Counted from the first letter of the stretch, positions 1 to 9,682 are shown. The stretch is 64,000 nt of DNA from G965261055 sp965261055 [NCBI: Fibrobacteria bacterium] (GCA_965261055.1 OZ253440.1:434001-498000); one strand, 5' to 3'. Numbers and translations: made by a program. Notes: generated by a model from the sequence alone, not told the origin.

Positions 1-165
1 GAAATTCAGAATAAAGTAACAATAGGTGAATATAGTTCTAAACTTGTTTTGAAATGGAGTCAAAGATTTGGTTCTTCTGAACTTGAATTTGTAATATCTA
101 CAGCGAAAGATTTTCTAACAGCACCACAGGATTTAAAAAATTCTTTGGAAGAAAAACTGTTTTAA
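1..165 (+). CDS. 3' end of an unidentified protein (partial)
   Basis: An open frame enters from the left edge and ends at TAA 163-165, giving the last 54 residues. It contains a KLVLKW stretch and an acidic/lysine-rich tail ending NSLEEKLF. It converges on lpdA with only 16 bases between the two stop codons. The fragment is too short to place in a family, and the coding call rests only on the uninterrupted frame and ordinary codon use. Confidence 0.5.
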   Translation, partial: EIQNKVTIGEYSSKLVLKWSQRFGSSELEFVISTAKDFLTAPQDLKNSLEEKLF

Positions 166-181
166 AATTTATTTCGAAATT

Positions 182-1606
182 TTATTTTCTTTTAGGAGCG
201 AGATAGTGGTCACTGTGCCCTAAAAATAATTCAGCAGCTTCCATAATTGTTTCACTTGTTGTAGGATGAGGATGGATTGTCAGAGCAATGTCTTGAGCTG
301 TTGCTCCCATTTCTATTGCTAAGGTAACTTCGCCTATTAAATCACCAGCACCAACACCCACAATACCAGCACCTAAGAGGATACCTGTTTGTTTGTCAAA
401 GATGAGTTTTGTTAAACCTTCATTTCTTGATAAAGTTGTTGCTCTACTAGAAGCACTCCAAGGAAATTTACTAATAACATAGTCTAGGTTTTCTTCTTTA
501 GCTTTAGCTTCAGTAACACCTGTCCAAGCTACTTCTGGGTTTGTGTAAACAACACTTGGAATTGTTTTAGGATTAAATTCTACTTTTTTACCTGCAATAA
601 CTTCAGCTACGACATGACCTTCGTGTGTCCCTTTGTGGGCTAACATAGGTTGTCCGACCACATCACCAATTGCAAAAATATGGGGAACAGAAGTTCGACA
701 TTGTCGGTCAACTTCAATAAAGCCACGAGAAGAAAGGTTAACTTGAACTTTCTCTAAACCTAAATTTTGAGTTGTTGGAGTACGACCAATAGAAACTAAA
801 ATTTTATTATAGGTTTGATTAGATTTTTCACCAGATTCGTTTTCAAATTCAACTAAAATACCGTTTTCTATTTCTTTGATAGAATTTACTTTTGTGCGAA
901 TTTTAATTTCTTTCAAACTAGGTTTTAATGTTTTCACCAAAATCTTAGTAAGGTCTAAATCAGCTGGACCCAAAAGTTTAGGAAGCATTTCAACAATAGA
1001 AACTTCAGATCCTAATGCACTGTAAACAGTAGCAAGCTCCATTCCAATAATTCCTCCACCGATACAAAGTAAGCTTTTGGGAATGCTTTCTAAAGCAAGA
1101 GCGTCTGTTGAATCCATTACTCTTGGAGAATTAAGGCTTAGCTGGGGAATTTGAGTAGGTACAGAACCGGTTGCAATGATGGCATTTTTAAACGAAATTT
1201 CTTGTGTTTGATTTTCTGTATCTTTAATTTCTAAGGAATGATCATTTAAAAAGAAGCCTTTACCTTTATAAAATTGAATATTACGAGTTTTGGTAAGAGT
1301 TCCCAAACCACGTGTCATTTTTGCAATAACATCATTTTTATAAGCTCTTAATTGTTCCAAATTAATTTTTGGAGCGGAAAATTCTACACCAAAAGTACTT
1401 CCAGCATGTTTTGTTTCTTGAATAAGTTCGGCGACATGTAGTAAGGCTTTAGAAGGTATACAGCCACGATAAAGACAAACTCCACCAGGATTAGTTTCAG
1501 GGTCTATAAGTGCAACTTTGAGACCTAAATCAGCAGCCCTAAAAGCAGCGGGATAGCCTGCTGGACCACCACCGATGACAATAACATCAAAAGTATATTC
1601 GCTCAT
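182..1606 (-). CDS. lpdA: Dihydrolipoyl dehydrogenase (PDH E3)
   Basis: This flavoprotein re-oxidises the dihydrolipoyl group of E2 and passes electrons to NAD+. At 474 residues it has the normal family length. The FAD-binding GGGPAG lies at 12-17, the redox-active disulfide is C44/C49 in GGVCLYRGC, the NAD-binding GGGIIG begins near residue 183, and the C-terminal His-Glu pair is H447/E452 in HPHPTTSE. The ATG start overlaps the aceF stop by 4 bases (ATGA), indicating translational coupling. It is the last gene of aceE-aceF-lpdA, so it most likely serves pyruvate dehydrogenase, though E3 is often shared with other 2-oxoacid dehydrogenases or the glycine cleavage system. All key residues are present. 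Confidence 0.96.
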   Translation of the reverse strand: MSEYTFDVIVIGGGPAGYPAAFRAADLGLKVALIDPETNPGGVCLYRGCIPSKALLHVAELIQETKHAGSTFGVEFSAPKINLEQLRAYKNDVIAKMTRGLGTLTKTRNIQFYKGKGFFLNDHSLEIKDTENQTQEISFKNAIIATGSVPTQIPQLSLNSPRVMDSTDALALESIPKSLLCIGGGIIGMELATVYSALGSEVSIVEMLPKLLGPADLDLTKILVKTLKPSLKEIKIRTKVNSIKEIENGILVEFENESGEKSNQTYNKILVSIGRTPTTQNLGLEKVQVNLSSRGFIEVDRQCRTSVPHIFAIGDVVGQPMLAHKGTHEGHVVAEVIAGKKVEFNPKTIPSVVYTNPEVAWTGVTEAKAKEENLDYVISKFPWSASSRATTLSRNEGLTKLIFDKQTGILLGAGIVGVGAGDLIGEVTLAIEMGATAQDIALTIHPHPTTSETIMEAAELFLGHSDHYLAPKRK

Positions 1607-2916
1607 GAATCTAAACTCATTTTGCTGTTTTGTAAATCAAGACAGATAAATCTTACAAATTTAGTAGCTAAAGCACCATCAATAACACGATGATCATAAG
1701 AAAGACATAGTGGCATAATTAAACGAGGTTCAAATTCTTTAGTTTCTAAGTTATAAATAGGTTTAAAACTAGAGGAAGAAACACCTAAAATAGCGACTTC
1801 TGGGCTATTAACAATAGGAGTAAATGCTGTTCCGCCAATTCCACCTAAATTGGTAATTGTAATAGAGCCACCTTGTAAATCTTCGGGTTTGATTTTACGG
1901 TCTTTTGCTTTTGTCGCTAGCTTTATGATATCATTGGTGATAAGAGTTAAGTTTTTTTGATCAGAATTTTTAACGACAGGGACAAGAAGTCCATTAGGAG
2001 TATCTACTGCAATTCCGATATTACAATATTTTTTTAGAATAATTTGTTTGTTTTCAATATCCAAGCTACAATTAAATTGAGGAAATTCTTTCAAAGCTTT
2101 TGTTAAAGATTGTACAAGAATACCTGTAATTGTAAGTCGAATTCCAGAAGAAGCTTTAGTTTTTTTTCTCCATTGTTCAAGTTCTGTAATATCAACTTCA
2201 TCAAATTGAGTGACATGAGGAATAAGATCCCAACAAGTAGCCATATGCTTGGCTGTCACTTGGCGAATTCTGCTCATTTTTTCAGTTTTAATTTTTCCAA
2301 ATTGAGTGAAATCAGGAAGTGAAGGTATTTCTCGTTGAAACCCACCACCTTGAGATCTTTGTTGATTTAATTGTTTAGAAAACTTTTTAACATCGTCTAT
2401 AGAAATACGGCCATTGTGTCCAGAACCTTTGACTTGAGATAAATTTATCCCTATTTCAAATGCAAAGTGCCTAACCATAGGCGATGCTGGAATAACACGA
2501 TTTTCTGCAAGATTCATTTTAGGAAAAGTATTTGTAGAAGAAAGGCTTGTATTTGGGGTAGGAGTTAAGACTTGATTTTCTTTAACAAGCTGCTCCACAT
2601 TTGACTTTTCTGTTTCAACGATGTTCGTTTGAGTCTCTTTTTGGGATGGAGAAACAGAACTTTGTAATTGGGTAGCACTTCTTTCAATAATTGCAACTAA
2701 GTCTCTAGGAGAAATGTCATCCCCGATGTTGACCTTAAACTCAAGTATTTTTCCATCAAACGGAGCTGGCAATTCCAGAGTTGCTTTGTCAGTTTCAATC
2801 TCTAAAATGTTTTGATCTTTTTTTACAGTAGTATTTGGTTCAACTAAGTATCCAAGAACAGTTCCAGAGTTAATTCCTTCACCAAGATCAGGGAGGATAA
2901 AATTTTCTTTAGACAT
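1603..2916 (-). CDS. aceF: Dihydrolipoamide acetyltransferase (PDH E2)
   Basis: This is the E2 core of pyruvate dehydrogenase, which transfers acetyl groups from lipoate to CoA. In order, the 437 residues hold one lipoyl domain (about 1-77) with the lipoylated lysine K44 in ETDKATLE, a Ser/Thr/Gln-rich linker (about 80-140), a peripheral-subunit-binding domain (about 142-180, PASPMVRHFA to GRISIDDVKKF), and the catalytic acyltransferase domain ending with DHRVIDG (H409, D413). Only one lipoyl domain is present, where E. coli has three. It begins 3 bases after aceE and overlaps lpdA by 4. Homodimer-type aceE upstream identifies the substrate as pyruvate. Confidence 0.95.
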   Translation of the reverse strand: MSKENFILPDLGEGINSGTVLGYLVEPNTTVKKDQNILEIETDKATLELPAPFDGKILEFKVNIGDDISPRDLVAIIERSATQLQSSVSPSQKETQTNIVETEKSNVEQLVKENQVLTPTPNTSLSSTNTFPKMNLAENRVIPASPMVRHFAFEIGINLSQVKGSGHNGRISIDDVKKFSKQLNQQRSQGGGFQREIPSLPDFTQFGKIKTEKMSRIRQVTAKHMATCWDLIPHVTQFDEVDITELEQWRKKTKASSGIRLTITGILVQSLTKALKEFPQFNCSLDIENKQIILKKYCNIGIAVDTPNGLLVPVVKNSDQKNLTLITNDIIKLATKAKDRKIKPEDLQGGSITITNLGGIGGTAFTPIVNSPEVAILGVSSSSFKPIYNLETKEFEPRLIMPLCLSYDHRVIDGALATKFVRFICLDLQNSKMSLDS

Positions 2917-2919
2917 AGC

Positions 2920-5610
2920 TTAGATTAGAGGTAGGGGATTATTTTTATTTGGATTAACAGATAGTTTCTTAGTTGCTTTCATTAAAACTGCTTGAGTAAT
3001 TTTGCCTTCTTTACGAAGAGCCGTCAGCGTTGCCAAAACAATGAAGTTTTCATCAATTTCAAAATGATCTCTTAGTTTTTCACGAGTTTCGCTTAAACCA
3101 AAACCATCCGTCCCTAATGAGACTAAAGTGTGTTCTGGAAGCCATTTTGCAATAGAGTCTGGTTGTAATTTCATGTAATCAGAAGAAGCTACAATCACGC
3201 CTTTTTCTTTAGCAAATAGTTGTGAAATAAAAGGAACTTTGGGCTTTTGATCTGGGTTTAACATATTCCAGCGATCGCAATCAAGACCGTTTCGGCGGAT
3301 CTCATTATAACTTGTTACGCTCCAAACATTGGCTTTGACATTATACGCTAGAAGCTTCTTTTGAGCTTTAAGAACTGAATTGATAATAGAGCCACTACCA
3401 AAAAGGTGAGCCTTATGTATTCTTTTTGAAGGTTTTGACGCTCGTTTTTGAGTATTAGCAAAAGTATTAAAACGATAAATCCCTTTAACGACACCTTCCT
3501 TAACACGTTCAATATCTGCAGGAATTTTGGGCATGGAATAAGCATCGGTTGTAACTGTAATATAATAAAAGATATTTTCTTTTAATGTATACATTCTTTT
3601 AAGACCTTCTTCAATGATGATAGAAAGTTCAAAAGCAAAGGCTGGATCATAACATAAAACATTGGGAACAGTAGAAAAGAGAACATGGCTATGTCCGTCT
3701 TGGTGTTGTAGACCTTCACCATTAAGAGAAGTTCTTCCAGCGGTACCACCTAATAAGAAACCTCTACAAAGTAAGTCTCCACCAGCCCATATAAAGTCTC
3801 CAATTCTTTGAAAGCCAAACATGGAATAAAAAATGTAAAAAGGAATCATCGTTTTTTCGTAATTGGAATAACTCGTTCCAGCGGCACAAAAGCTAGAAAT
3901 AGCTCCAGCTTCATTAATACCTTCTTCTAGAATTTGACCTGTAGCAGATTCTTTGTAGTAGAGTAAGTTATCTTGGTCAACAGGGTCGTATAGTTGACCA
4001 ACTTGAGAATAAATGCCAATTTGTCTAAAAAGACCTTCCATACCAAAAGTACGAGCTTCATCAGGGATAATAGGCACAATTCTTGAGCCAATTTCTTTAT
4101 CTTTTAGCAACTTAACCAAGATGCGGTGAAATGCCATAGTTGTTGATGCTTTTAATTTTCCAGAGCTAGTATAAAAATCTTTAAAAGTCTCTTCGTTCGG
4201 GATTTGAAGTTGTTCTGTTGTTTCAAATCGAGCTGGGATAAACCCTCCTAAAGAAGTTCTACGATCCATTAGATATTGAGTCTCTTTACTATTTTTATCT
4301 GGTTTATAAAAAGGAAGGTTGGAGAGATCCTTATCTTGAATAGGTATGTTAAAACGATCTCTAAAGCTAAGAAGTTCTTGTTCATTCAATTTTTTTTGAT
4401 TGTGAGAAATGTTTTTGCCTTCACCAGTTTCTCCCAGTCCATAACCCTTGATAGTTTTAGCTAAAATAACAGTTGGCGAGTCTTTTGTTTCAAAAGCTCT
4501 TTTGTAAGCGTTATAAATTTTAACACGATCATGACCACCTCGTTTTAATTTTTTGATTTGGTAATTAGAAAGATCTTTTACTAAGCTTTGAAGTTTTGGG
4601 GTATTAAAAAATTCTGAACGAATTTCTGCACCTGTAGAAATGGAAAGTTTCTGAAAATGACCATCAACAAGATCCATCATTCGTCTTGAGATTGTATTTT
4701 GTTTATCTTTAGCAAATAGACTATCCCAATTTTTACCCCAAATTAATTTAAGGGTGTTCCAGCCAGCTCCTCTAAAAATACCTTCTAGTTCTTGAATTAT
4801 TTTTCCATTTCCCCGAACAGGACCATCAAGACGTTGTAAATTACAGTTCACAACAAAAATAAGGTTATCTAGTTTTTCACGTGAAGCCATATTAATTGCT
4901 CCCAATGTCTCTGGTTCGTCACTCTCACCATCACCAATAAAGCACCAAATTTTTTCTCCATTTGGTTCTTTTATTCCACGGCTTTCGAGATACTTCATAA
5001 AGCGAGCTTGATAGATGGACATAATAGGTCCAAGTCCCATGGATACTGTTGGAAATTGCCAAAAACTAGGCATGAGTCGCGGGTGAGGATAAGACGAAAG
5101 TCCACCACCTTTAGATAATTCACGACGAAAATTATGTAATTGTTTAGCTGTTAATCGGTTTTCTAAAAATGCTCTAGAATAAACACCTGGAGAAGAATGA
5201 CCCTGAAAGTAAACTAAGTCTCCAGAGAAATTGTCTTGTTTTCCTCTAAAAAAGTGGTTAAAACCGACTTCGTATAAGCTAGAACATGAAGCGTAAGTTG
5301 AAATGTGTCCACCAACATTGGAATTGTTACTTTGAGCTTTGACTACCATTGCCATCGCATTCCACCGAATAATACTTTGAATACGGTTTTCAATGTCTAA
5401 ATCTCCAGGATAAGGAAATTCTTCTTGAACAGGAATGGAATTAATGTAAGGTGTCGTTGAAGTAAATGGAATGCGTGTTCCGATTGAGTAGGCATAGGTT
5501 TGTAAATTATCAAGAAGTTGTTTAACTTTTTCTTGCCCACCTTCCTTATATACATAGTCTAAAGAGCCTAACCATTCATTGATTTCTATATTTTTCCAAT
5601 CTTCTGTCAT
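2920..5610 (-). CDS. aceE: Pyruvate dehydrogenase E1, homodimeric type
   Basis: This enzyme decarboxylates pyruvate on thiamine diphosphate and reductively acetylates the E2 lipoyl arm. At 896 residues it matches the fused alpha-plus-beta E1 of Gammaproteobacteria (E. coli 887), not the split PdhA/PdhB type. GGHISTYAS (100-108) and the ThDP/Mg motif GDGESDEPE (from 226), continued by NCNLQRLDGPV, are canonical. It is first gene of the PDH operon, with aceF starting 3 bases downstream. A 135-base gap separates it from divergent queA and must hold its promoter, but I cannot assign convincing -35/-10 boxes there. No frameshift is seen. Confidence 0.96.
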   Translation of the reverse strand: MTEDWKNIEINEWLGSLDYVYKEGGQEKVKQLLDNLQTYAYSIGTRIPFTSTTPYINSIPVQEEFPYPGDLDIENRIQSIIRWNAMAMVVKAQSNNSNVGGHISTYASCSSLYEVGFNHFFRGKQDNFSGDLVYFQGHSSPGVYSRAFLENRLTAKQLHNFRRELSKGGGLSSYPHPRLMPSFWQFPTVSMGLGPIMSIYQARFMKYLESRGIKEPNGEKIWCFIGDGESDEPETLGAINMASREKLDNLIFVVNCNLQRLDGPVRGNGKIIQELEGIFRGAGWNTLKLIWGKNWDSLFAKDKQNTISRRMMDLVDGHFQKLSISTGAEIRSEFFNTPKLQSLVKDLSNYQIKKLKRGGHDRVKIYNAYKRAFETKDSPTVILAKTIKGYGLGETGEGKNISHNQKKLNEQELLSFRDRFNIPIQDKDLSNLPFYKPDKNSKETQYLMDRRTSLGGFIPARFETTEQLQIPNEETFKDFYTSSGKLKASTTMAFHRILVKLLKDKEIGSRIVPIIPDEARTFGMEGLFRQIGIYSQVGQLYDPVDQDNLLYYKESATGQILEEGINEAGAISSFCAAGTSYSNYEKTMIPFYIFYSMFGFQRIGDFIWAGGDLLCRGFLLGGTAGRTSLNGEGLQHQDGHSHVLFSTVPNVLCYDPAFAFELSIIIEEGLKRMYTLKENIFYYITVTTDAYSMPKIPADIERVKEGVVKGIYRFNTFANTQKRASKPSKRIHKAHLFGSGSIINSVLKAQKKLLAYNVKANVWSVTSYNEIRRNGLDCDRWNMLNPDQKPKVPFISQLFAKEKGVIVASSDYMKLQPDSIAKWLPEHTLVSLGTDGFGLSETREKLRDHFEIDENFIVLATLTALRKEGKITQAVLMKATKKLSVNPNKNNPLPLI

Positions 5611-5745
5611 AGTTTTTAATTTAGCAATAAATTTTGATTGTTTGTAGAGATTTTTAAAATTTGGTTTGCTTGTATTTGCCTTTATCGTAAGGTTCAGGAT
5701 TTGATTATAAAATACTATTTTTGTTTTAAATTATTTTATGATACA

Positions 5746-6783
5746 ATGAAAAAGAATTTACTTGACTTTGATTTTGATCCCAAACAAATAGCTTACTTTC
5801 CTAAAGAAAAAGGAAAATCTAAAATGTTAGTTGTTCCTAAACAAGGTAATACAACGATTGAAAAGCCTTTAGAATCCTTTACGAGATCACTAATAGATTA
5901 TTTATCTGTAGGTGATTGTTTTGTCCTAAATAACACAAAAGTGATTCCTGCTCGCTTAATGGGATACAATAATAAACAGTTTTCAGTTGAAATACTTTTA
6001 CTTGAAGAACAAAAGCAAGGTATTTGGGAAGTTATGGGTAAACCAGGAAATCGTTTAAAAAAAGACCAAAAAGTCTTTTTTTCAGAAGAGGTGTCGTGTA
6101 CTGTTTTAGATGTTTTGTCGACTGGGCACCGTATTGTTCAATTTGAATCCAAAAAAGAAGATTTTTATATTTGGCTAGATAAACATGGTCAAATGCCATT
6201 GCCTCCTTATATTAATAGAGAAGAACACGATAATGATAAATTAGATTATCAGAGTGTTTTCGCTAAAATTAAGGGATCTGTTGCTGCTCCCACAGCTAGT
6301 TTACATTTATCTCAAGCTATGTTAAATCAGATTAAAGAGAAAGGCGTTCGTATTGTTGAAATTACATTGCATATTGGGGTAGGTACTTTTAAGCCCTTGG
6401 ATGAGGAAATAGTTGAAAATCATCAAATACATACGGAGTGGTTTAGTGTTTCCGAACAAGTAGCAGAAATACTAAACGATACTGTTGCAACTCAAGGTAA
6501 AATTTTTGCGGTTGGTACAACAGTTGCTCGTACTTTAGAAACAATTTGTCAAAAGAATCGTGTTTTTAAAGCTCAGTCTGGTAAAACTGATGTTTTTATT
6601 TATCCAGGATATGTTTGGAAAGCTGTCGATGCTCTTTTTACTAATTTTCATTGGCCAGCATCAACGCTTTTATTCTTAGTTGCAAGCTTGCTAGGTGTTG
6701 AGAAGACCAAAGAATATTATAAACTTGCTGTTAAAAATAATTATCGCCTTTTTAGTTACGGTGACGCAATGCTTATTTTCTAA
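5746..6783 (+). CDS. queA: S-adenosylmethionine:tRNA ribosyltransferase-isomerase
   Basis: QueA transfers and isomerises the ribosyl moiety of SAM onto preQ1-modified tRNA, giving epoxyqueuosine in tRNAs with GUN anticodons. I place the start at ATG 5746 (MKKNLLDFDFDP), giving 345 residues, close to E. coli QueA (356). The open frame runs on to 5638, but that extra 36-residue, Phe/Tyr/Cys-rich extension has no family counterpart. Family signatures include LNNTKVIPARL near 61, GSVAAPTASLH and HIGVGTFKPL in the middle, and a C-terminal FHWPASTLLFLV. No clear Shine-Dalgarno precedes the chosen start. A polyprenyl synthase follows after 10 bases. Confidence 0.93.
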   Translation: MKKNLLDFDFDPKQIAYFPKEKGKSKMLVVPKQGNTTIEKPLESFTRSLIDYLSVGDCFVLNNTKVIPARLMGYNNKQFSVEILLLEEQKQGIWEVMGKPGNRLKKDQKVFFSEEVSCTVLDVLSTGHRIVQFESKKEDFYIWLDKHGQMPLPPYINREEHDNDKLDYQSVFAKIKGSVAAPTASLHLSQAMLNQIKEKGVRIVEITLHIGVGTFKPLDEEIVENHQIHTEWFSVSEQVAEILNDTVATQGKIFAVGTTVARTLETICQKNRVFKAQSGKTDVFIYPGYVWKAVDALFTNFHWPASTLLFLVASLLGVEKTKEYYKLAVKNNYRLFSYGDAMLIF

Positions 6784-6793
6784 ATTTTAGATT

Positions 6794-7789
6794 ATGAAAC
6801 AAACCTCAGAACTGTTTTTGCAAAAAATTTATGGTTGTGTCCAAGATGAAATAGACTCTATGGAAACATATATTTTAGACCTGAAAAAAAGCTCTCCGAA
6901 TAGTTTAAAACCGTATTTAGAAGAGTTATTTACCAGAAAAGGTAAAAGAATACGTTCTTGTTTCGTTAGTTTAATTATTAAGGTATTTTCTCCTAAATTT
7001 AATGTAAGAGCAGGTAAAATTATAACTTCAATTGAGTTTTTGCATTTGGCAACTCTTGTTCATGATGATATTATAGATGAGAGTGAATTTAGACGAAATT
7101 CTCTAACAGCTTATCGTAAATGGGGAGCACAAAAAGCTGTTCTTGTGGGAGACTATATTTTCTTTCAGGCTTTGCAAATTGTAATGGATGATGAAAGCCG
7201 AAGAATCCCTGCTATTATTAGTGAATGTTCTTCTAAACTTATTTCAGGAGAAATACTAGAAATAGAAAAAATAGGTGATTTGTCTTTATCTAAAGAAGAG
7301 TATTTTGAAATCATCTATGGAAAAACAGCATCTCTTTGGGAGGGTGCTGGTGAAGCCGCTGCTATTATTGCAAATCAGCCCCCAAATAGAATAAAGGAGT
7401 GTCAAAAATTAGGCTATTTGTTAGGGATGGCTTTTCAAATCATTGATGATATTTTAGATTACGGTGTTGGTGCAGAAAATCTAGATAAAAAAATGAACAC
7501 AGATTTAAACCGTTCATTGATGACTTTACCTTTAATTTTATTTTTTAATGAAGCTCCCACAGAACAGTCAAAAGAAATGAAAGGATTATTGGAAACGATT
7601 GAGGAAAACCCTGAAAATGCAAAAAAAATATACCATTTAATAGAGTCTTTGAATGGTTTTATGAACGCAAAAAAACAGGCAGAAGCTTTTATTCAAGAGG
7701 CTTTAGATATCTTAGATAGTTTTGAAATGACAAAATATCAACAAACTTTAAAAGAACTTTTTTTATTAATACAAAGTCGCTCTTATTAG
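6794..7789 (+). CDS. Long-chain polyprenyl diphosphate synthase
   Basis: This trans-isoprenyl diphosphate synthase (331 residues) condenses IPP onto allylic diphosphates to make the side chain of a respiratory quinone. Both Asp-rich motifs are intact: DDIID at 91-95 and DDILD at 218-222, with RKGKRIR as the substrate-binding arginine patch near 49-55. The residues before the first Asp motif are LATLVH, with small Ala/Thr and no bulky aromatics, as expected of long-chain (IspB/HepT-like) enzymes rather than farnesyl synthases. Product chain length cannot be read from sequence. The futalosine gene mqnE lies two genes downstream, so the natural inference is a menaquinone tail. Confidence 0.88.
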   Translation: MKQTSELFLQKIYGCVQDEIDSMETYILDLKKSSPNSLKPYLEELFTRKGKRIRSCFVSLIIKVFSPKFNVRAGKIITSIEFLHLATLVHDDIIDESEFRRNSLTAYRKWGAQKAVLVGDYIFFQALQIVMDDESRRIPAIISECSSKLISGEILEIEKIGDLSLSKEEYFEIIYGKTASLWEGAGEAAAIIANQPPNRIKECQKLGYLLGMAFQIIDDILDYGVGAENLDKKMNTDLNRSLMTLPLILFFNEAPTEQSKEMKGLLETIEENPENAKKIYHLIESLNGFMNAKKQAEAFIQEALDILDSFEMTKYQQTLKELFLLIQSRSY

Positions 7790-7802
7790 GTTTAGATTAA
7801 TT

Positions 7803-8603
7803 GTGTCTTTAAATTATCGTACAAAAAGGTTCTCACAGGCGACTTCGACATATATTTCAGCATCGCCAATACAGAAAAAGATGGCGGATCGGTTATTATT
7901 TTTTTTTGAACAACAGCAATCAAAATACATCAACCTACCCTCTGTTTTTCAAGGATTAGAAATAGGTTGTGGAACTGGGCATTTAACGGAATTACTATTA
8001 CAATCATTTTTAAAAGATAAAGTTGGTAAGTGGGTTATTTCTGATTTATCAAAGCCTATGTTAGATTTTTGTCAGAGAAGGTTAGGAAATCAAAATGCAA
8101 ATGCAGAATGGTTAAAAATGTCTGCTTACGAGATAGAAGATAATTATAATTTAATTGTTTCTAATGCTGTTGTTCAGTGGCTTGATTTAGAAAAACATCT
8201 CAAGGTTGTTTTTAATTCTCTTGAAGAACAGGGTCTTTATCTTTTTTCTGGATTTGGTCAACAACATTTTGAGGAATTATATACACTTGTACCCGATTTA
8301 ACATCCAAAAAAATGGCTTGGAAAGGTGGAATTTCTCAAAGTGAAGTCAAAGAATTATCAATATCACTTGGGTTTAGTTTTTTAGGTTGGTGGAGTGAAG
8401 TTTATTCTGTAAACTACACTTCTTTTTGGAGTTTTATCCAACAAATTCGTAAATTTGGTGGAAGTGGTAATTTAAGTTCAACTAAAATGACGATAACAAA
8501 GTTAAGAAAGCTAGAACATGATTATCAAACAAATTATGCAACAGATGCAGGAGTAAGAGTAACTTGGAATCCTTGTTATCTTTTGATTAAAAGAGGTAGA
8601 TAA
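7803..8603 (+). CDS. bioC: BioC-like SAM-dependent methyltransferase
   Basis: This 266-residue class I methyltransferase starts at GTG 7803. The N-terminus (YRTKRFSQATSTYISASPIQ) has the Arg-Phe, Tyr and Gln spacing typical of BioC, the malonyl-ACP O-methyltransferase that opens the pimeloyl branch of biotin synthesis. SAM motif I is LEIGCGTGHL around 52-61, followed by an acidic strand end VISDLSKPML. No other biotin gene is nearby. Its stop overlaps the start of mqnE by one base (TAATG), so it is co-translated with a menaquinone gene. A quinone-pathway methyltransferase is the alternative, but the N-terminal motif favours BioC. Confidence 0.68.
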   Translation: MSLNYRTKRFSQATSTYISASPIQKKMADRLLFFFEQQQSKYINLPSVFQGLEIGCGTGHLTELLLQSFLKDKVGKWVISDLSKPMLDFCQRRLGNQNANAEWLKMSAYEIEDNYNLIVSNAVVQWLDLEKHLKVVFNSLEEQGLYLFSGFGQQHFEELYTLVPDLTSKKMAWKGGISQSEVKELSISLGFSFLGWWSEVYSVNYTSFWSFIQQIRKFGGSGNLSSTKMTITKLRKLEHDYQTNYATDAGVRVTWNPCYLLIKRGR

Positions 8604-9682
8604 TGCTAATTGAAATAATTGAAAAAAAGATACAAAATCAAGAACGACTTTCTTTGGAAGAAGGGTTATTTTTATATAAGGAAGCATCTTTAGATTGGCT
8701 TCAGATACAGGCTCAAAAAGTCAAAACGGCATTATATGGCGGTCAAGTTTTTTACAATAAGAACATTCATTTTGAGCCGACTAACAAATGTATTTATTCT
8801 TGTAAATTTTGCTCTTTTTACAGAAGTCCCAAATCTACAGAAAAAGAGGGAGCTTGGGATTACTCTTTACAAGATTTAAAAAATGTCTTAGATAGGTATC
8901 CTAAAGGTTGGCTTACGGAAGTACATATTACAGGTGGAGTTCACCCTGATAGAGGAGTTGAATACGGGGAAGAATTAATTCGGTTTGTGAAGCAACACGA
9001 TAAAAATATCCATGTTAAAGCTTTTACTGCTGTAGAAATTGATTTTTTCGCAAAACGTAGTGGGGTTGAGCTAAAAGAAGCATTATCTCGTTTACAGAAA
9101 GCGGGTTTAGACTCTCTTCCAGGTGGAGGTGCTGAAATTTTTAGTCCTGAAATTCGAAAAAAAATTGCTGGGGGGAAATCACCAGCTCACAAATGGTTAG
9201 AAGTACATAAAGTTGCCCATGAATTAGGGATGAAAACGAATGCAACAATGCTTTATGGACATATTGAAGATTATTCTCACCGTGTAGAGCATATGGAAAT
9301 CTTGAGAAATTTGCAAGATCAAACACAGGGTTTTAATTCTTTTATTCCTTTACGATACTTAAATGAAAATAATGCATTAAATGAATTAGAAGAAGTTTCT
9401 TTTGAAGAAGATTTGAGAAACTATGCTGTGGCTCGTTTATTCTTAGATAACATTCCACATCTAAAAGCCTATTGGGTTATGCTTGGTATCAAAAATGCAT
9501 TAGGTAGTCTTAAATATGGTGTTGATGATTTTGATGGAACAATTGATGATACAACCAAAATTTACTCAATGGCTGGCAGTATGGAGGAACCAACTTTAAG
9601 TTCAAAGCAGCTTGAAAGCATGATTCAAGAGCAAGGTTTAGTTCCAGTAGAAAGAGATTCGTTATATGATTTGGTTCACTGA
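8603..9682 (+). CDS. mqnE: Aminofutalosine synthase (radical SAM)
   Basis: MqnE joins 3-enolpyruvylbenzoate-derived carbons to the adenosyl group of SAM to form aminodeoxyfutalosine, an early step of the alternative (futalosine) menaquinone pathway. The radical-SAM Cx3Cx2C cluster is C63, C67, C70 (NKCIYSCKFCSF). The MqnE-type stretches AFTAVEIDFFAKRSG, LPGGGAEIF and NATMLYGHIED are all present; they distinguish it from the related MqnC. Length is 359 residues. It ends a run queA-polyprenyl synthase-bioC-mqnE with gaps of 10, 13 and -1 bases. MqnA, MqnC and MqnD are not in this window. Confidence 0.92.
   Translation: MLIEIIEKKIQNQERLSLEEGLFLYKEASLDWLQIQAQKVKTALYGGQVFYNKNIHFEPTNKCIYSCKFCSFYRSPKSTEKEGAWDYSLQDLKNVLDRYPKGWLTEVHITGGVHPDRGVEYGEELIRFVKQHDKNIHVKAFTAVEIDFFAKRSGVELKEALSRLQKAGLDSLPGGGAEIFSPEIRKKIAGGKSPAHKWLEVHKVAHELGMKTNATMLYGHIEDYSHRVEHMEILRNLQDQTQGFNSFIPLRYLNENNALNELEEVSFEEDLRNYAVARLFLDNIPHLKAYWVMLGIKNALGSLKYGVDDFDGTIDDTTKIYSMAGSMEEPTLSSKQLESMIQEQGLVPVERDSLYDLVH

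Noticed and set aside
5638-5745. Upstream extension of the queA frame to 5638
   Set aside because: The 36 extra residues are hydrophobic and low-complexity, and QueA length fits the ATG at 5746.
5611-5745. sigma70 promoter TTGCCT / TATAAA for queA (5676 and 5706)
   Set aside because: The spacer would be 24 bases, far from 17; the sequence is so AT-rich that TATAAA-like hexamers are expected by chance.
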